Origin: Planctomycetota bacterium
Lineage (GTDB): Bacteria; Planctomycetota; GCA-2746535
DNA: 64,000 bases
Direction: 5' to 3'
Assembly: GCA_002746535.1 (NCBI GenBank)
Contig: NVWA01000083.1
Span: 1 to 64,000, forward strand
Made by a program: the position numbers and the translations under genes. Shown one piece after another: positions 9,660-18,256 of the stretch. The notes below the pieces were generated by a model. That model saw only the letters and a list, made by a program, of their open reading frames with translations, was not told the DNA's origin and searched no databases. Numbering within the stretch: position 1 is the first letter of the stretch; each line of letters opens with the position of its first letter.

Positions 9660-11636
9660 ATGTTTCAACATAGTTTAGATAAAGAATATAGGGATTATAT
9701 CATTCAGTCGTTACAAGCTAATTATACTGATAAGTTTAATGAAAAGGACTTTGAAATAAATGCTGCTGGTGATTATCCACCGCTTGGTAAAGGTAAAAAG
9801 CAAGCAATCTTGAATTGGATTTACCCCGCAACACATCTTATTTTATCACCACGTAAAAACCATGAACAAGCAGATAGGGATCTAGGTCGCAAGATACTAC
9901 TGCGTGCGATCAAGCAAGGACAAGTTCGTGATGGCAGCGACATAGAAGGTATTTTTAAGTGGGAAATTACAGAAGATGAAAATATAAGTACTCATGGAGG
10001 TGCCGACAGAAATACCTGTGGGTTTATGGGTGTTGGCTTGGTACAGATTTGGCATTTGGATAAAAATAAATTTGCTGATTGGCCAGTGGAAGATTTGAAT
10101 GTTTTTAAAGAAGCTGTTGAGTGGTGTTGTGTAACAGGACTTAAACATTTTGTTAGGATCGGATATACTAATCCACAATTTCTGGATTATTATTTATGTG
10201 CGGTATCAAAGGACCTGTTGGGTACCGATAAATATTACAAAAAAGGAATGGAGCATTTTGGGAAATTTTGGCAATTAACAAAACTAAATGACTCCTTTGA
10301 AGAGTGGATTAGTACTACCTATACGGCTGTAAACTTAAGTGCCCTTGTGCCTTGGGCTGATTATGCAAAAGGTACTTCTGATGAAAAAATAGTCAATGAA
10401 GTGCTCGAGTACCAATGGGGGTTGTTAGCTGACATGGTTCATGCTCCTACGAAAGAGGTTTCTGGTCCGCATGCACGTTCATATGGTGATACCTTAATCG
10501 AAAAGTGTGATCATCTTTTTGCGTGGTTGCATTTAATAGATCCAGCAGTTTTTCCATTTGGAAAAGATACTGAATTTTTAGTTGGGGGCTTTTATGATTG
10601 GTTTATGAAACCCAATGGTCCTTTTGATGGATTAGCCTTAATAGGGCTATATCTTCCTTTGCACTTGTCTAATAAGCTCAAAGATTCTGTGTGTAGCTCT
10701 TTTAAAGAGCCGTGCCAGAAAAAGAAAAATGTTGAGTGGATTGCCGGTTTAAATTGGGCTTTTCACGATGAGCTGAACAACCGTGATTTCGAAGAAGCTC
10801 GTATCAACAATAAGGAGAAACGCTTTCGACAAACGACCGTCTATCGTACCGATAAATACTGTTTAGGATCTATCAATGAATTAGATAGTTGGCTACAAAG
10901 AAGACCCTTGTTGGCCTATTGGTTGGATGAGAATCATAAGACAACCGGATTGAAATTTCAGGTCGTTGTTGAAAACAATGCCGACAAACTGAATGAATGG
11001 TTGACCATGGAAGCGCTGGAGTTTGTTTCGGTGCAAGAGAAGAATACAGTCTTAGGTGCCTATCGCACGGCACCTGTTGTGACGGCTAGAAAAGGCGATT
11101 TGTTAAAGAGTGCTGCTGTCAAATCTCTTGTTAACATTTCTTCTATTGATAAGGATGTTGTTGGTCATTTCCTTGGCAGTCATTGGCGTCAAGCTATTGG
11201 AGTCAATTGGGCAGAGCAAGAGCTTAAAGGCCTGTGGGCAGGTATCACTCCTGTCGGCAAAGGTTTGTGGGAAAAAGAAGATATTGAAGGTAAGCTTTGG
11301 TCATTTAATGAAAATGGCATTAAAACCTTTATTGAGTTATCGCACCCCGGCTTTTTAGAAAAAAGAAGTAATTTGACGATAAATAATGATGAAGTTGAAT
11401 GCCTAACAATTATGGCAGCACAAAAACAAGCGTGGAATTGGCTATCACTACCTCAATGGCTACATGGATTTGTATTGCAAGTGTTGAAGGAAGGCGATTC
11501 CTTTAAAAAAGGTTTGTTGGTAGAAGGTCGTGCTCAGGAATGTACCTTGCAATACCAAACATTAAACCTTTCTTGGAAATCACCTACTAAAGGCTCAATG
11601 GTTGATGAGGTTGTTTTGAAAGAGTCAAGGTTATGA
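9660..11636 (+). CDS. Unrecognised 658-residue protein, helical-toroid-like
   Basis: I do not recognise this family firmly. It has no signal peptide and begins 39 bases after the esterase, with AGGGA before ATG, so the two are probably co-transcribed. The first 330 residues are helix-rich with many Trp, His and Asp (RNTCGFMGVGLVQIWHL, TYTAVNLSALVPWADY, EVSGPHARSYGDTL), which recalls the alpha/alpha-toroid folds of polysaccharide lyases and six-hairpin glycosidases. The rest looks beta-rich, as in the second domain of heparinase-like lyases. Conserved-looking candidates for catalysis are the His and Arg in SGPHARSYG. A glycan-active role fits the neighbours but is only a guess. Confidence 0.6.
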   Translation: MFQHSLDKEYRDYIIQSLQANYTDKFNEKDFEINAAGDYPPLGKGKKQAILNWIYPATHLILSPRKNHEQADRDLGRKILLRAIKQGQVRDGSDIEGIFKWEITEDENISTHGGADRNTCGFMGVGLVQIWHLDKNKFADWPVEDLNVFKEAVEWCCVTGLKHFVRIGYTNPQFLDYYLCAVSKDLLGTDKYYKKGMEHFGKFWQLTKLNDSFEEWISTTYTAVNLSALVPWADYAKGTSDEKIVNEVLEYQWGLLADMVHAPTKEVSGPHARSYGDTLIEKCDHLFAWLHLIDPAVFPFGKDTEFLVGGFYDWFMKPNGPFDGLALIGLYLPLHLSNKLKDSVCSSFKEPCQKKKNVEWIAGLNWAFHDELNNRDFEEARINNKEKRFRQTTVYRTDKYCLGSINELDSWLQRRPLLAYWLDENHKTTGLKFQVVVENNADKLNEWLTMEALEFVSVQEKNTVLGAYRTAPVVTARKGDLLKSAAVKSLVNISSIDKDVVGHFLGSHWRQAIGVNWAEQELKGLWAGITPVGKGLWEKEDIEGKLWSFNENGIKTFIELSHPGFLEKRSNLTINNDEVECLTIMAAQKQAWNWLSLPQWLHGFVLQVLKEGDSFKKGLLVEGRAQECTLQYQTLNLSWKSPTKGSMVDEVVLKESRL

Positions 11637-11894
11637 GTTTACTAAACGAATTGTTACAGCAATAGACAATACACCAAAAAGAAGCAAAGACAAACAATGT
11701 AAATTCACAGTTATTATTTTGAATTTATTGGATTTAACTAAATTATGTCTAAATTTAGATTATGTCAAATATTCCAAAATTAAAATTTACTTTGCCTGAC
11801 CTTGTTTTTCAGGGGCCACATCCACACAGCTAATTTTACTGCGTGTGCGATAGGCCTTTCAATGTAGAGTTTTCCCAAAATATAAAGGTGCGAT

Positions 11895-13604
11895 CTATTT
11901 ACGTTTGATGACGAGTCTGTTCCCCCATCCCGCAGTTCCGAATTTGAATTTTTCAACCGTGACCAGGCCGTCTGCATCGGCCTTGACCGTTCCCTCAGCT
12001 ACTTTTTCAGGCCTGTTGACACTTTTGCAATTCAAATTTTCCCAAATGAATTCCTCACCCGGTTTGGGTTTGAAATTTTTACAACGTCGCGGCGTAATAT
12101 CAGCCGTTTGTTCGGCGCCGCTTTTGGAACGGATGTTCACTTCCCAGCGGTCGACCTTATCTACGATATTGTCCTTGGTTCCCTGTTTGTGAAAATCGTT
12201 TTCGCGGGCGGACCATTCTAGCTTGCAGTTCATCTGTCCGCTCTTCTGCTTGCGCGGATTGTCATTGGATGAACAGTTGGAAATGGCCGGCACTGATTCA
12301 TCGGAATTGAAAGAGAACATTCCCCACCACTTGTGATTCTGTATTCTGGGTTCCTTGAAGCCGCCGTGACCCCAGGGTCCCCAAATGGCCGCGAATGGCC
12401 TACGGGCCTTGTTCAGTGCATCGTAATAATCAGGCACGGCGTCGAAGGGTACTGACCTATCATTGCTAGCATGGGCGTCGAGAATGAACGCAGTCTCTTT
12501 GCCCCTGTTTTTAACATGCCATTTACAGAGGTTGAGCAGTTCCCAGACTTTTTTACCGTCAGTCGTCTTAAGGTTTTCGCTGCGCTTGCCCCATAGTAAC
12601 CGCTCAGAGGTACCGGTCCATTTACCGTTACGATTGTGATCTACGGCACCCTTGCTGGCCAGGACAGCAGCAAAAACTTCTGGATGCCAGGCGGCCATAA
12701 AATTGGCGCCGGTGCCACCCATGGATCCACCGTGAATATAGGTCTTGGTTTCCGGAACTTCAAGACCCTCTTTTTTCAAAATACGCTTGACTGTATCAAT
12801 GGTCAGTAAAATGCGCTTTTCTGTGTAGTTGACTATAGTTTTACCATCGGCGGCTTTGTGGCCGTAAAACCAACTCTGATACGGGTCGCCGGGGGTGATG
12901 GTCACCATATTCTGAGTCTGTCCTCGAACGCCGTAATAACCACTATAGCCGTGCAGAAACATACAGATGCCCTTGGGCTTGCCCTTGGTGGCACCGACAC
13001 CAAAATTGACCGCGTAACCGCCGTAGGGTCGGGGATTCCAATTGCGGTGATCCATCCAGTGGCAGTAAACCCGCCGGTCGCCGGTCACGTTGCCTTTCTT
13101 ATCTTTGGTCTCAGCTTTGAAAACGAGAACAGCCCCAAGTGGTTCCTTTTTTTCGGCAATTCCCTTATCGAGACTGCTGCCTGAACCGGCGGTTGTTCCA
13201 CCATCCGGTATGACCGCATAATAAAAAGTACCGGTTTCCTGTGCCGTGAAAACGAATAGACCGGTACCTTGAGAGAGCATTTTAGCTGGGTCAGCAGCGG
13301 GATTATCTTCAATGATGTAGCGAAAACCGTAACCTTTCTTCTTGGTGGTTTTTTCGAGTACCTTGCGTTTTACTTCTAGTGGATAAGATGCCGAACCCTT
13401 GGCCACTGTCGCCACGAGTTCGGCATCCTTGACGCTTTTGATTTTTTTGGCTGAACGATAAACCTTGTATGTTTTAGCCTCGGATTCCTTCCAGGTGATA
13501 AAGGTCTGGCCGTCCCGAAAGAATGCTTTGAGTTCCGTAACTTCTGCGGCCTGTACGGATGTGGACAGAACGAACAACATGGCAAATACAAATAGTCTTT
13601 TCAT
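11895..13604 (-). CDS. Secreted alpha/beta-hydrolase esterase, G+C-rich paralogue
   Basis: The 569-aa product has a signal peptide (MKRLFVFAMLFVLSTSVQAA), an FnIII-like start (LKAFFRDGQTFITWKESEAK, YKVYRSAKKIKSV), an esterase core with GGSMGGTG (Ser294), an acidic/His pair in AHASNDRSVP and GPWGHGGF, and a C-terminal domain (ADITPRRCKNFKPKPGEEF). All three parts match the esterase at 7728-9620, so they are paralogues. It lies on the opposite strand. Base composition is strikingly different: 40 of 60 bases are G or C at 12361-12420, against 17 of 60 at 9661-9720. That suggests transfer from another genome rather than local duplication. GGAGA precedes the ATG. Confidence 0.78.
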   Translation of the reverse strand: MKRLFVFAMLFVLSTSVQAAEVTELKAFFRDGQTFITWKESEAKTYKVYRSAKKIKSVKDAELVATVAKGSASYPLEVKRKVLEKTTKKKGYGFRYIIEDNPAADPAKMLSQGTGLFVFTAQETGTFYYAVIPDGGTTAGSGSSLDKGIAEKKEPLGAVLVFKAETKDKKGNVTGDRRVYCHWMDHRNWNPRPYGGYAVNFGVGATKGKPKGICMFLHGYSGYYGVRGQTQNMVTITPGDPYQSWFYGHKAADGKTIVNYTEKRILLTIDTVKRILKKEGLEVPETKTYIHGGSMGGTGANFMAAWHPEVFAAVLASKGAVDHNRNGKWTGTSERLLWGKRSENLKTTDGKKVWELLNLCKWHVKNRGKETAFILDAHASNDRSVPFDAVPDYYDALNKARRPFAAIWGPWGHGGFKEPRIQNHKWWGMFSFNSDESVPAISNCSSNDNPRKQKSGQMNCKLEWSARENDFHKQGTKDNIVDKVDRWEVNIRSKSGAEQTADITPRRCKNFKPKPGEEFIWENLNCKSVNRPEKVAEGTVKADADGLVTVEKFKFGTAGWGNRLVIKRK

Positions 13605-13701
13605 GTGAGATCTCCATTGATAATAAGTTTATTTAAGATTATATTTTTACATCCCATCGATATGGTCATGGGCGTTAGATCCTGGTAATGCGATTTTCCC
13701 T

Positions 13702-13903
13702 TAGTTGCCATCATCAGAGGAGTATCGTACGACGATATTTGCTCGATCATCATCTTGCCACCCTTTCCCGTTGTAGCGGGTGTAGGCAAACATTATTCGC
13801 CCATTCGCAAGTGCAAGAAACCATCTTCCGAATTACAGGGATTGGTCTCATCATGGGGCAACTGAAGGACCACGCTAGATTGCTCTGATTCTCGATTATT
13901 CAT
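13702..13903 (-). pseudogene. Remnant of an exo-alpha-sialidase gene, frameshifted
   Basis: From ATG 13903 the minus strand reads SVVLQLPHDETNPCNSEDG and then stops at TAA 13796-13794; the next frame continues at once with MFAYTRYNGKGWQDDDRAN and IVVRYSSDDG before a stop at 13704-13702. Together this is the well-known N-terminal block of secreted sialidases (N-S-E-D/G, FxYTR with the catalytic-site Arg, Asp-box-like SSDDG) split by a frameshift and lacking the remaining two thirds. Base composition is also raised (29 of 60 at 13801-13860), like the neighbouring esterase, so both probably came in together. Confidence 0.6.
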
Positions 13904-13973
13904 GGTTAATTCTCATGCCGAACGTTTGAGTTGAGTGCGGCTAGGCCGATGACTCAAATGATTTGTTATCAAT

Positions 13974-14702
13974 TTATTTTCTCACGTCCTTAATATACAT
14001 GGCCTTGCCATCTCTTCTCATTTCAATATCGAATAATTTGCTGACTTTTATTAAATCACCAAGTTTTTTATAACCGTAGTTAATGGAAGAAAAAGAGCTG
14101 TTGTTAGATATGTAAGAACCAACTTTACTCATATCGGCCCAGTCATCATCGTCACATGTTTGTTCTACGGCAGTTCTCAGCAATTTCAAAAGAGAAGTAT
14201 CTTTTCTAAGCCCTTGCTTACTTTTCTTTATTAATTTTTGAGGGATATCAGATTTTTCTTCGTTTTCTGTAACAAGGTTCTCAGTGAAAATAAAAGGTGA
14301 ACAGGCATCGACAAATGGTTTTGGAGTTTTCTTTTCGCCGAAACCATAAACAGGTAGTCCGTTCTCAAGTATTCTCAGCACCAAAGGAGTGAAGTCGCTA
14401 TCGCTTGTCATTAATGCGAAAGCATCAATACTATTACTATATAGCAAGTCCATTGCATCAATAATCATTGCGGAATCTGTAGCATTTTTTCCTTTTGTAT
14501 AGGCAAATTGCTGCATGGGTCGAATAGCATTTGGGTGGAGTTTTGCTATCCAACCTGATAAGGAGGGATTATTCCAGTCACCATGTGCATGTCGAACATT
14601 TACCATGCCATATTTTGCAAGTTCTTCTAACACACCTTCTATTGAATTATGACTAACATTGTCGCAGTCAATTAGTAGCGCTACTCGTTTTTTTTCTGAC
14701 AC
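13974..14702 (-). CDS. NYN-domain putative nuclease with C-terminal OST-HTH/LOTUS domain
   Basis: The N-terminal 145 residues form a NYN (DUF88/LabA-like, PIN-fold) domain: VALLIDCDN carries Asp12, Asp14 and Asn15, ATDSAMIIDAMD and TSDSDFTPLV carry further acidic residues of the metal site, so nuclease activity is plausible. Residues about 170-240 (DTSLLKLLRTAVEQ, ADMSKVGSYIS, YGYKKLGDLIKVSKLF) form the OST-HTH/LOTUS RNA-binding domain. The start is GTG at 14702 with AGGAG seven bases upstream. NYN-LOTUS proteins are widespread in bacteria; their targets are mostly unknown, with RNA processing or RNA quality control as the usual proposal. Confidence 0.87.
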   Translation of the reverse strand: MSEKKRVALLIDCDNVSHNSIEGVLEELAKYGMVNVRHAHGDWNNPSLSGWIAKLHPNAIRPMQQFAYTKGKNATDSAMIIDAMDLLYSNSIDAFALMTSDSDFTPLVLRILENGLPVYGFGEKKTPKPFVDACSPFIFTENLVTENEEKSDIPQKLIKKSKQGLRKDTSLLKLLRTAVEQTCDDDDWADMSKVGSYISNNSSFSSINYGYKKLGDLIKVSKLFDIEMRRDGKAMYIKDVRK

Positions 14703-14842
14703 AAAGTTCTCCTAAATTTATAACAATTAAGATCTGCAGCACACTTTACGAGGTCATTTTTGCGTAGAGTGATTACTGATAAAGTTGATATTATAGCTTA
14801 AAGCTAGCTACTTAAAAGTATCCGGCCCCAAAGTCTTACCAA

Positions 14843-16141
14843 TTAATAAACCAATTCTCTGAAATTGCTTATTGTGTGGAAAGTCACTAAATTCCCATCG
14901 TGTGCGCTTTTTGAATTTTCATCTCCGGATCTACTCAAAATTTGGAGGTCTTCTCCATTTATAATCATACTCGCATAATTTCTTGAGGCGTGATCTGCTG
15001 GCCCAGTAGTTACAAGTCCTGCAAAACACCAATCGATCATATTTTTTGAAAAATGGAGTTGTAGCCGGCGTCTTTCATTGTTTGGAAGATTGTATCTATT
15101 GGCAGGCATCTTGTCGACACGAATCATGCTATCGATGGCTTGGGTGCTAAGTAACCAATATAGCTTTGTCTCTTCATCATAAAGAACATGAAATTTCATT
15201 TGGCCGCCGGGGCATGGTGTATACAAAATAGTTTTACCTGATGGAACTTTCTCCAGCATTATTTTCATCTCGCCAGTTCCTGCCTCATTGCCTTGTTCTA
15301 CGACTTTTGCAATACAAGCATACCCGGTACCACCTGTGTTTGCTCTGGCCCATAAATGAAATGTTTTCCCTGATGGGTCGGTCCATCTGTGCTCAGGGTC
15401 AACAAATTGGATAACATTAGATTCTAGCCAACCAATAGGGGCAGCATTTCTAGATTCAATTCCATCTGCATTTGATCCGTTAGGATAGGGTGAATCAAAA
15501 AAAGGAATTCCCACCCAATCTATATCCGGATTAGTTTCTGTGTTTGGTATGATGTCTCTAAAGGATAGCTCATCTGAAAATGTCCAACTCTCTCTTTTTA
15601 ACAAATTCCCACCAATTTTTGCCCGCATTAATACGGGGGTAAGTTCGCCAACATACCATCCGCGGATATCCTGAGTAACTCTTCTCTCCATTACGAGGTA
15701 AATGCAGCCGTTGGCATAATGGATATTGCAAGGAGCCTGATGCCATAATTCATTTTTTGTAAGGTAAGAGATCTTACTCCAGGTTTCTCCATGATCATCA
15801 GATTTCATGATTGCCAAGTCATCATCATGACCAAGAATATAGACGGAATTTCCTGAAGCAAAAGGCCTTGCATGCATAAAAGGGAAGTCGCCACGGTGCT
15901 TCCATTTTGCTCCCTGATTATCGCTGGTGTAAACCTTGCCATTAAAATTTATTTTTGACCTTTTAATATCAGGTCCCCAATCTTTATCTACTAGGCCCGG
16001 CCCTCCAATATCAATAGTAGTTACCAATCTGCCACTAGGTAAAATACAAATCCCTGGACTATAGCCATAAACCTCCTGAGGATTTTCAGATTCGTATAGG
16101 GTTACATAATCATCTGCCAATGGTTTAATTTTTCTGCTCAT
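14843..16141 (-). CDS. BNR/sialidase-family beta-propeller protein
   Basis: The start is ATG 16141 behind GGATAA; an extension to 16243 would add a Cys- and Phe-rich tail with no protein sense. The 432-residue product is a six-bladed propeller candidate with Asp-box turns TSDNQGAKW and KSDDHGETW, plus AIMKSDDH, RANTGGTGYAC and LHFSKNMIDW. It has no signal peptide, so it would act in the cytoplasm or be exported by another route. It may be a glycoside hydrolase of the sialidase or GH-type propeller class, but the catalytic Arg triad is not assignable by eye. It lies downstream of a spacer with several remnants. Confidence 0.65.
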   Translation of the reverse strand: MSRKIKPLADDYVTLYESENPQEVYGYSPGICILPSGRLVTTIDIGGPGLVDKDWGPDIKRSKINFNGKVYTSDNQGAKWKHRGDFPFMHARPFASGNSVYILGHDDDLAIMKSDDHGETWSKISYLTKNELWHQAPCNIHYANGCIYLVMERRVTQDIRGWYVGELTPVLMRAKIGGNLLKRESWTFSDELSFRDIIPNTETNPDIDWVGIPFFDSPYPNGSNADGIESRNAAPIGWLESNVIQFVDPEHRWTDPSGKTFHLWARANTGGTGYACIAKVVEQGNEAGTGEMKIMLEKVPSGKTILYTPCPGGQMKFHVLYDEETKLYWLLSTQAIDSMIRVDKMPANRYNLPNNERRRLQLHFSKNMIDWCFAGLVTTGPADHASRNYASMIINGEDLQILSRSGDENSKSAHDGNLVTFHTISNFRELVY

Positions 16142-16306
16142 TATATTATCCTTAAAGTTTAAAATTATTACATTGATGAAATTCTTGAAGTTGCAAAGCA
16201 AGCCTGTACTGGCACACACAATTTTTAAAAATTCTGTCTCCACTTGGCATCGCTAAAGGAAGCACCGAAAACTTACACGATCCCTGCATCAATGATAATG
16301 ATACGA

Positions 16307-16477
16307 TTACAAGAGCTCGATTTCAACGTGATCTCGACTTGGTTTAAGCCTTCTCAAATATGCGAGTCGTGAAACTTGGGTTGCACGAAGTGCATTTGTT
16401 CTGGCAGCCATTGGGTTAGTGCTCGGTTTAGGCAATCTCATTTCCTGTCGTTTTGCTGTGTATTTGTAAGCGATCAT
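16307..16477 (-). CDS. Small basic hypothetical protein or remnant (56 aa)
   Basis: A 57-codon frame from ATG 16477 to TAA 16309-16307 codes for a very basic product (MIAYKYTAKRQEMRLPK, LRATQVSRLAYLRRLKPSRD). A second ATG at 16441 lies right after AGGAA. The stretch is richer in G+C than its neighbours, like the remnant near 13.8 kb. I do not recognise a family. It may be a gene fragment from imported DNA or a chance frame. Confidence 0.22.
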   Translation of the reverse strand: MIAYKYTAKRQEMRLPKPSTNPMAARTNALRATQVSRLAYLRRLKPSRDHVEIELL

Positions 16478-16617
16478 AAAAAATAAATATGTTAATAGAG
16501 CTTCTTTATTCTTTAAAGATATTTCGTTTGTAACAGATATAGATCATAAAAATCAAAAATTTTAGGATTTTGAAGTAGTGTTTCATTTCAATCTTCTTGG
16601 ATAAAAATACTGCACGA

Positions 16618-16764
16618 ATGGTAGATGATCTAAATCTACTTTATACAGCTGAAAATAGTCATCTTCAACGTATAGAATTTATTAAGACATATTTCCATTT
16701 TATAAGTGACTGCCTAGGAATACCGATTACATCAGTAGAACATTATGTTGCGAAATTAAAATAA
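16618..16764 (+). pseudogene. Small remnant frame (48 aa, helical)
   Basis: The frame from ATG 16618 to TAA 16762-16764 reads as helical protein (LNLLYTAENSHLQRIEF, YFHFISDCLG). In-frame sequence continues upstream of the ATG for 12 codons to a TAG, and there is no ribosome site, so this looks like the tail of a longer gene lost by decay. No family is recognised. Confidence 0.22.
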
Positions 16765-16897
16765 ATTTAACCCACCAGCAAACCTTGTTATGCTGCCTTC
16801 TTTTTTTATTTCGTTTACATATTAAAATCATATTATGATGAGTTAATAATAATCTTTTGAATAGATATTATTCTAATTTAATCACAAAGAAAAAGTC

Positions 16898-17281
16898 ATG
16901 TCCGAGAATAGTGATCACACACCAAAACTAATTGTTATTGCTAGCAACGTTTCGTTATTTATATGCGGGATTTGTATACTTACTCAAATCTATATCCATA
17001 GGTACGTTGTGCCAAAATTTCACGATATGTTTTTTTCTATGGAATACATGGACTTGCCAGGAATAACCAAAATAATTATGAACTACTCGCTTTTATTTCA
17101 AACCCTATTTACGGTTATTTTAATTCTTATGATTTTAAAGGAATCTTACATAAAAGACAAGGCTCTCTGTAGCATAATTAATCTTGGATATTTAATAATA
17201 TTTTTTGTTCATATAGGTCTAGTAACAATGGCAATATTCGGTCCCATTATGGCAATGCAAAAAGCAGCCATGGGTGATTAG
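16898..17281 (+). CDS. Small membrane protein with a type II secretion F-like motif
   Basis: The 127-residue product has three likely membrane helices (about residues 10-30, 57-80 and 93-117). The loop after helix 1, VVPKFHDMFFSMEYMDLPGI, resembles the VPKF...LP segment of type II secretion GspF/PilC proteins, which I have also come to associate with small stand-alone proteins of PVC bacteria. A full GspF needs two repeats of about 120 residues; this has at most part of one, so it is not a complete assembly platform. Function unknown. Ribosome site weak (AAAGAAAAAG). Confidence 0.6.
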   Translation: MSENSDHTPKLIVIASNVSLFICGICILTQIYIHRYVVPKFHDMFFSMEYMDLPGITKIIMNYSLLFQTLFTVILILMILKESYIKDKALCSIINLGYLIIFFVHIGLVTMAIFGPIMAMQKAAMGD

Positions 17282-17288
17282 TTGTATA

Positions 17289-17429
17289 TCAATTATTATT
17301 ACAGAAAAACCCAAAGAATATATTCCCTTTTGATGGCGTTGCATATTCACCTTTGTATGTCATTACTTTTATAAAGGGAAATAAAGTTAATAGACCCGAT
17401 AGTATTAATAAAAGAAATTTTATTTGCAT
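17289..17429 (-). CDS. Possible small membrane/secreted peptide (46 aa)
   Basis: A minus-strand frame from ATG 17429 to TGA 17291-17289 begins MQIKFLLLILSGLLTLFPF, a well-formed signal or membrane helix, and ends after a short polar tail. It converges on the membrane protein gene ending at 17281, seven bases away. No clear ribosome site is present, and the call rests on composition only. Confidence 0.25.
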   Translation of the reverse strand: MQIKFLLLILSGLLTLFPFIKVMTYKGEYATPSKGNIFFGFFCNNN

Positions 17430-17847
17430 TTAGGAATCGAAAAATGGTTGAGGATATTTCAAAGTGCAAAATATTTATTGATTTGAGAAGCCAAACCCTG
17501 ACCATAAAAATCTGCCAATATTAATTAGTATATCTCTAGACTATAATTGAATTAATATTATTCTGGAACAAACTAAGGGTAAATTAAGTATATACACTAC
17601 AATAGAAGTAGTTGTTAACCCGAGTTGTTTGACGTCCTACGCCTCTTCTTTATGAGTATGTGAAGTAGATTAAAAGCTTGGACTTTTTTTACATTATTGC
17701 ACCGCGAATTTAACAATTATTCTTGTGATAGAATTGAATCTAAATTTGGCAGAAAGTCGGTATTTTTGTAATTTTAGCTATTTGATATTTGTTAAATGAC
17801 AAAGTGGCATGGGGGGGGGTATGACGAAGATAATAGAAGAAAAAAGA
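17430..17847. other. Spacer with a run of nine G, no gene seen
   Basis: No protein-like frame or RNA fold is evident. A run of nine G at 17811-17819 stands out in this A+T-rich background; such tracts are prone to slippage in replication and in sequencing. It lies 28 bases past the 3' end of the tRNA. Confidence 0.4.
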
Positions 17848-17929
17848 TACGGGCGAAAGGACTTGAACCTTCACGGGTCTCCCCACTAGATCCTAAATCT
17901 AGCGCGTCTACCAATTCCGCCACGCCCGC
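17848..17929 (-). tRNA. tRNA-Leu, anticodon UAG
   Basis: The minus strand folds as a class II tRNA: acceptor GCGGGCG with CGCCCGU (the first pair is G-U), D arm, anticodon stem CTAGA/TCTAG with loop TTTAGGA and anticodon TAG, a long variable arm (GGGG/CCC) typical of leucine, and T arm GAAGG/CCTTT with TTCAAGT. The discriminator is A, as in leucine tRNAs. CCA is not encoded. It reads CUA and, by wobble, other CUN codons. Confidence 0.95.
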
Positions 17930-18182
17930 ATTTTTAGGCGCGATATCATATCAGCGTGAAAACTCATGTCAAAAGAATCCTTTGAGAAATTGACTAATTG
18001 TTGGCGGTAAAAATGGCCGTATTAGGCGGTATAAAATACCGTTCGATTTCGAAAGTTGATTAAAAACTCGATTCTTAATTGAGTAGTAAGGGCAACAATT
18101 ATTTTATATAAGCATATGATATATAGATACTTATATGTTTATTATTTAAATTTGGACCTATGATTTCCGTGCTTACTAATTC

Positions 18183-18199
18183 TTGGCATTTGTAATGCT
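18183..18199 (+). promoter_or_regulatory. Sigma-54-type promoter for flagellin
   Basis: TTGGCA at 18183-18188 and ATGCT at 18195-18199 place GG and GC exactly ten bases apart, the strict -24/-12 spacing of sigma-54 promoters (consensus TGGCAC-N5-TTGCA). It lies 57 bases before the flagellin start. I see no sigma-28 box (TAAA-N15-GCCGATAA) in the spacer. The match is good but one short motif cannot prove use. Confidence 0.55.
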
Positions 18200-18256
18200 T
18201 TATCACCATCGAACATATAAATGGATTTTAAATTTTAGTTTCATGGAGGAACGAAA

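Noticed and set aside
12858..13184. 108-codon plus-strand frame
   Set aside because: Antisense to the G+C-rich esterase; long antisense frames are expected in G+C-rich genes.
17796..17993. 65-codon plus-strand frame
   Set aside because: It runs across tRNA-Leu(UAG) on the other strand.
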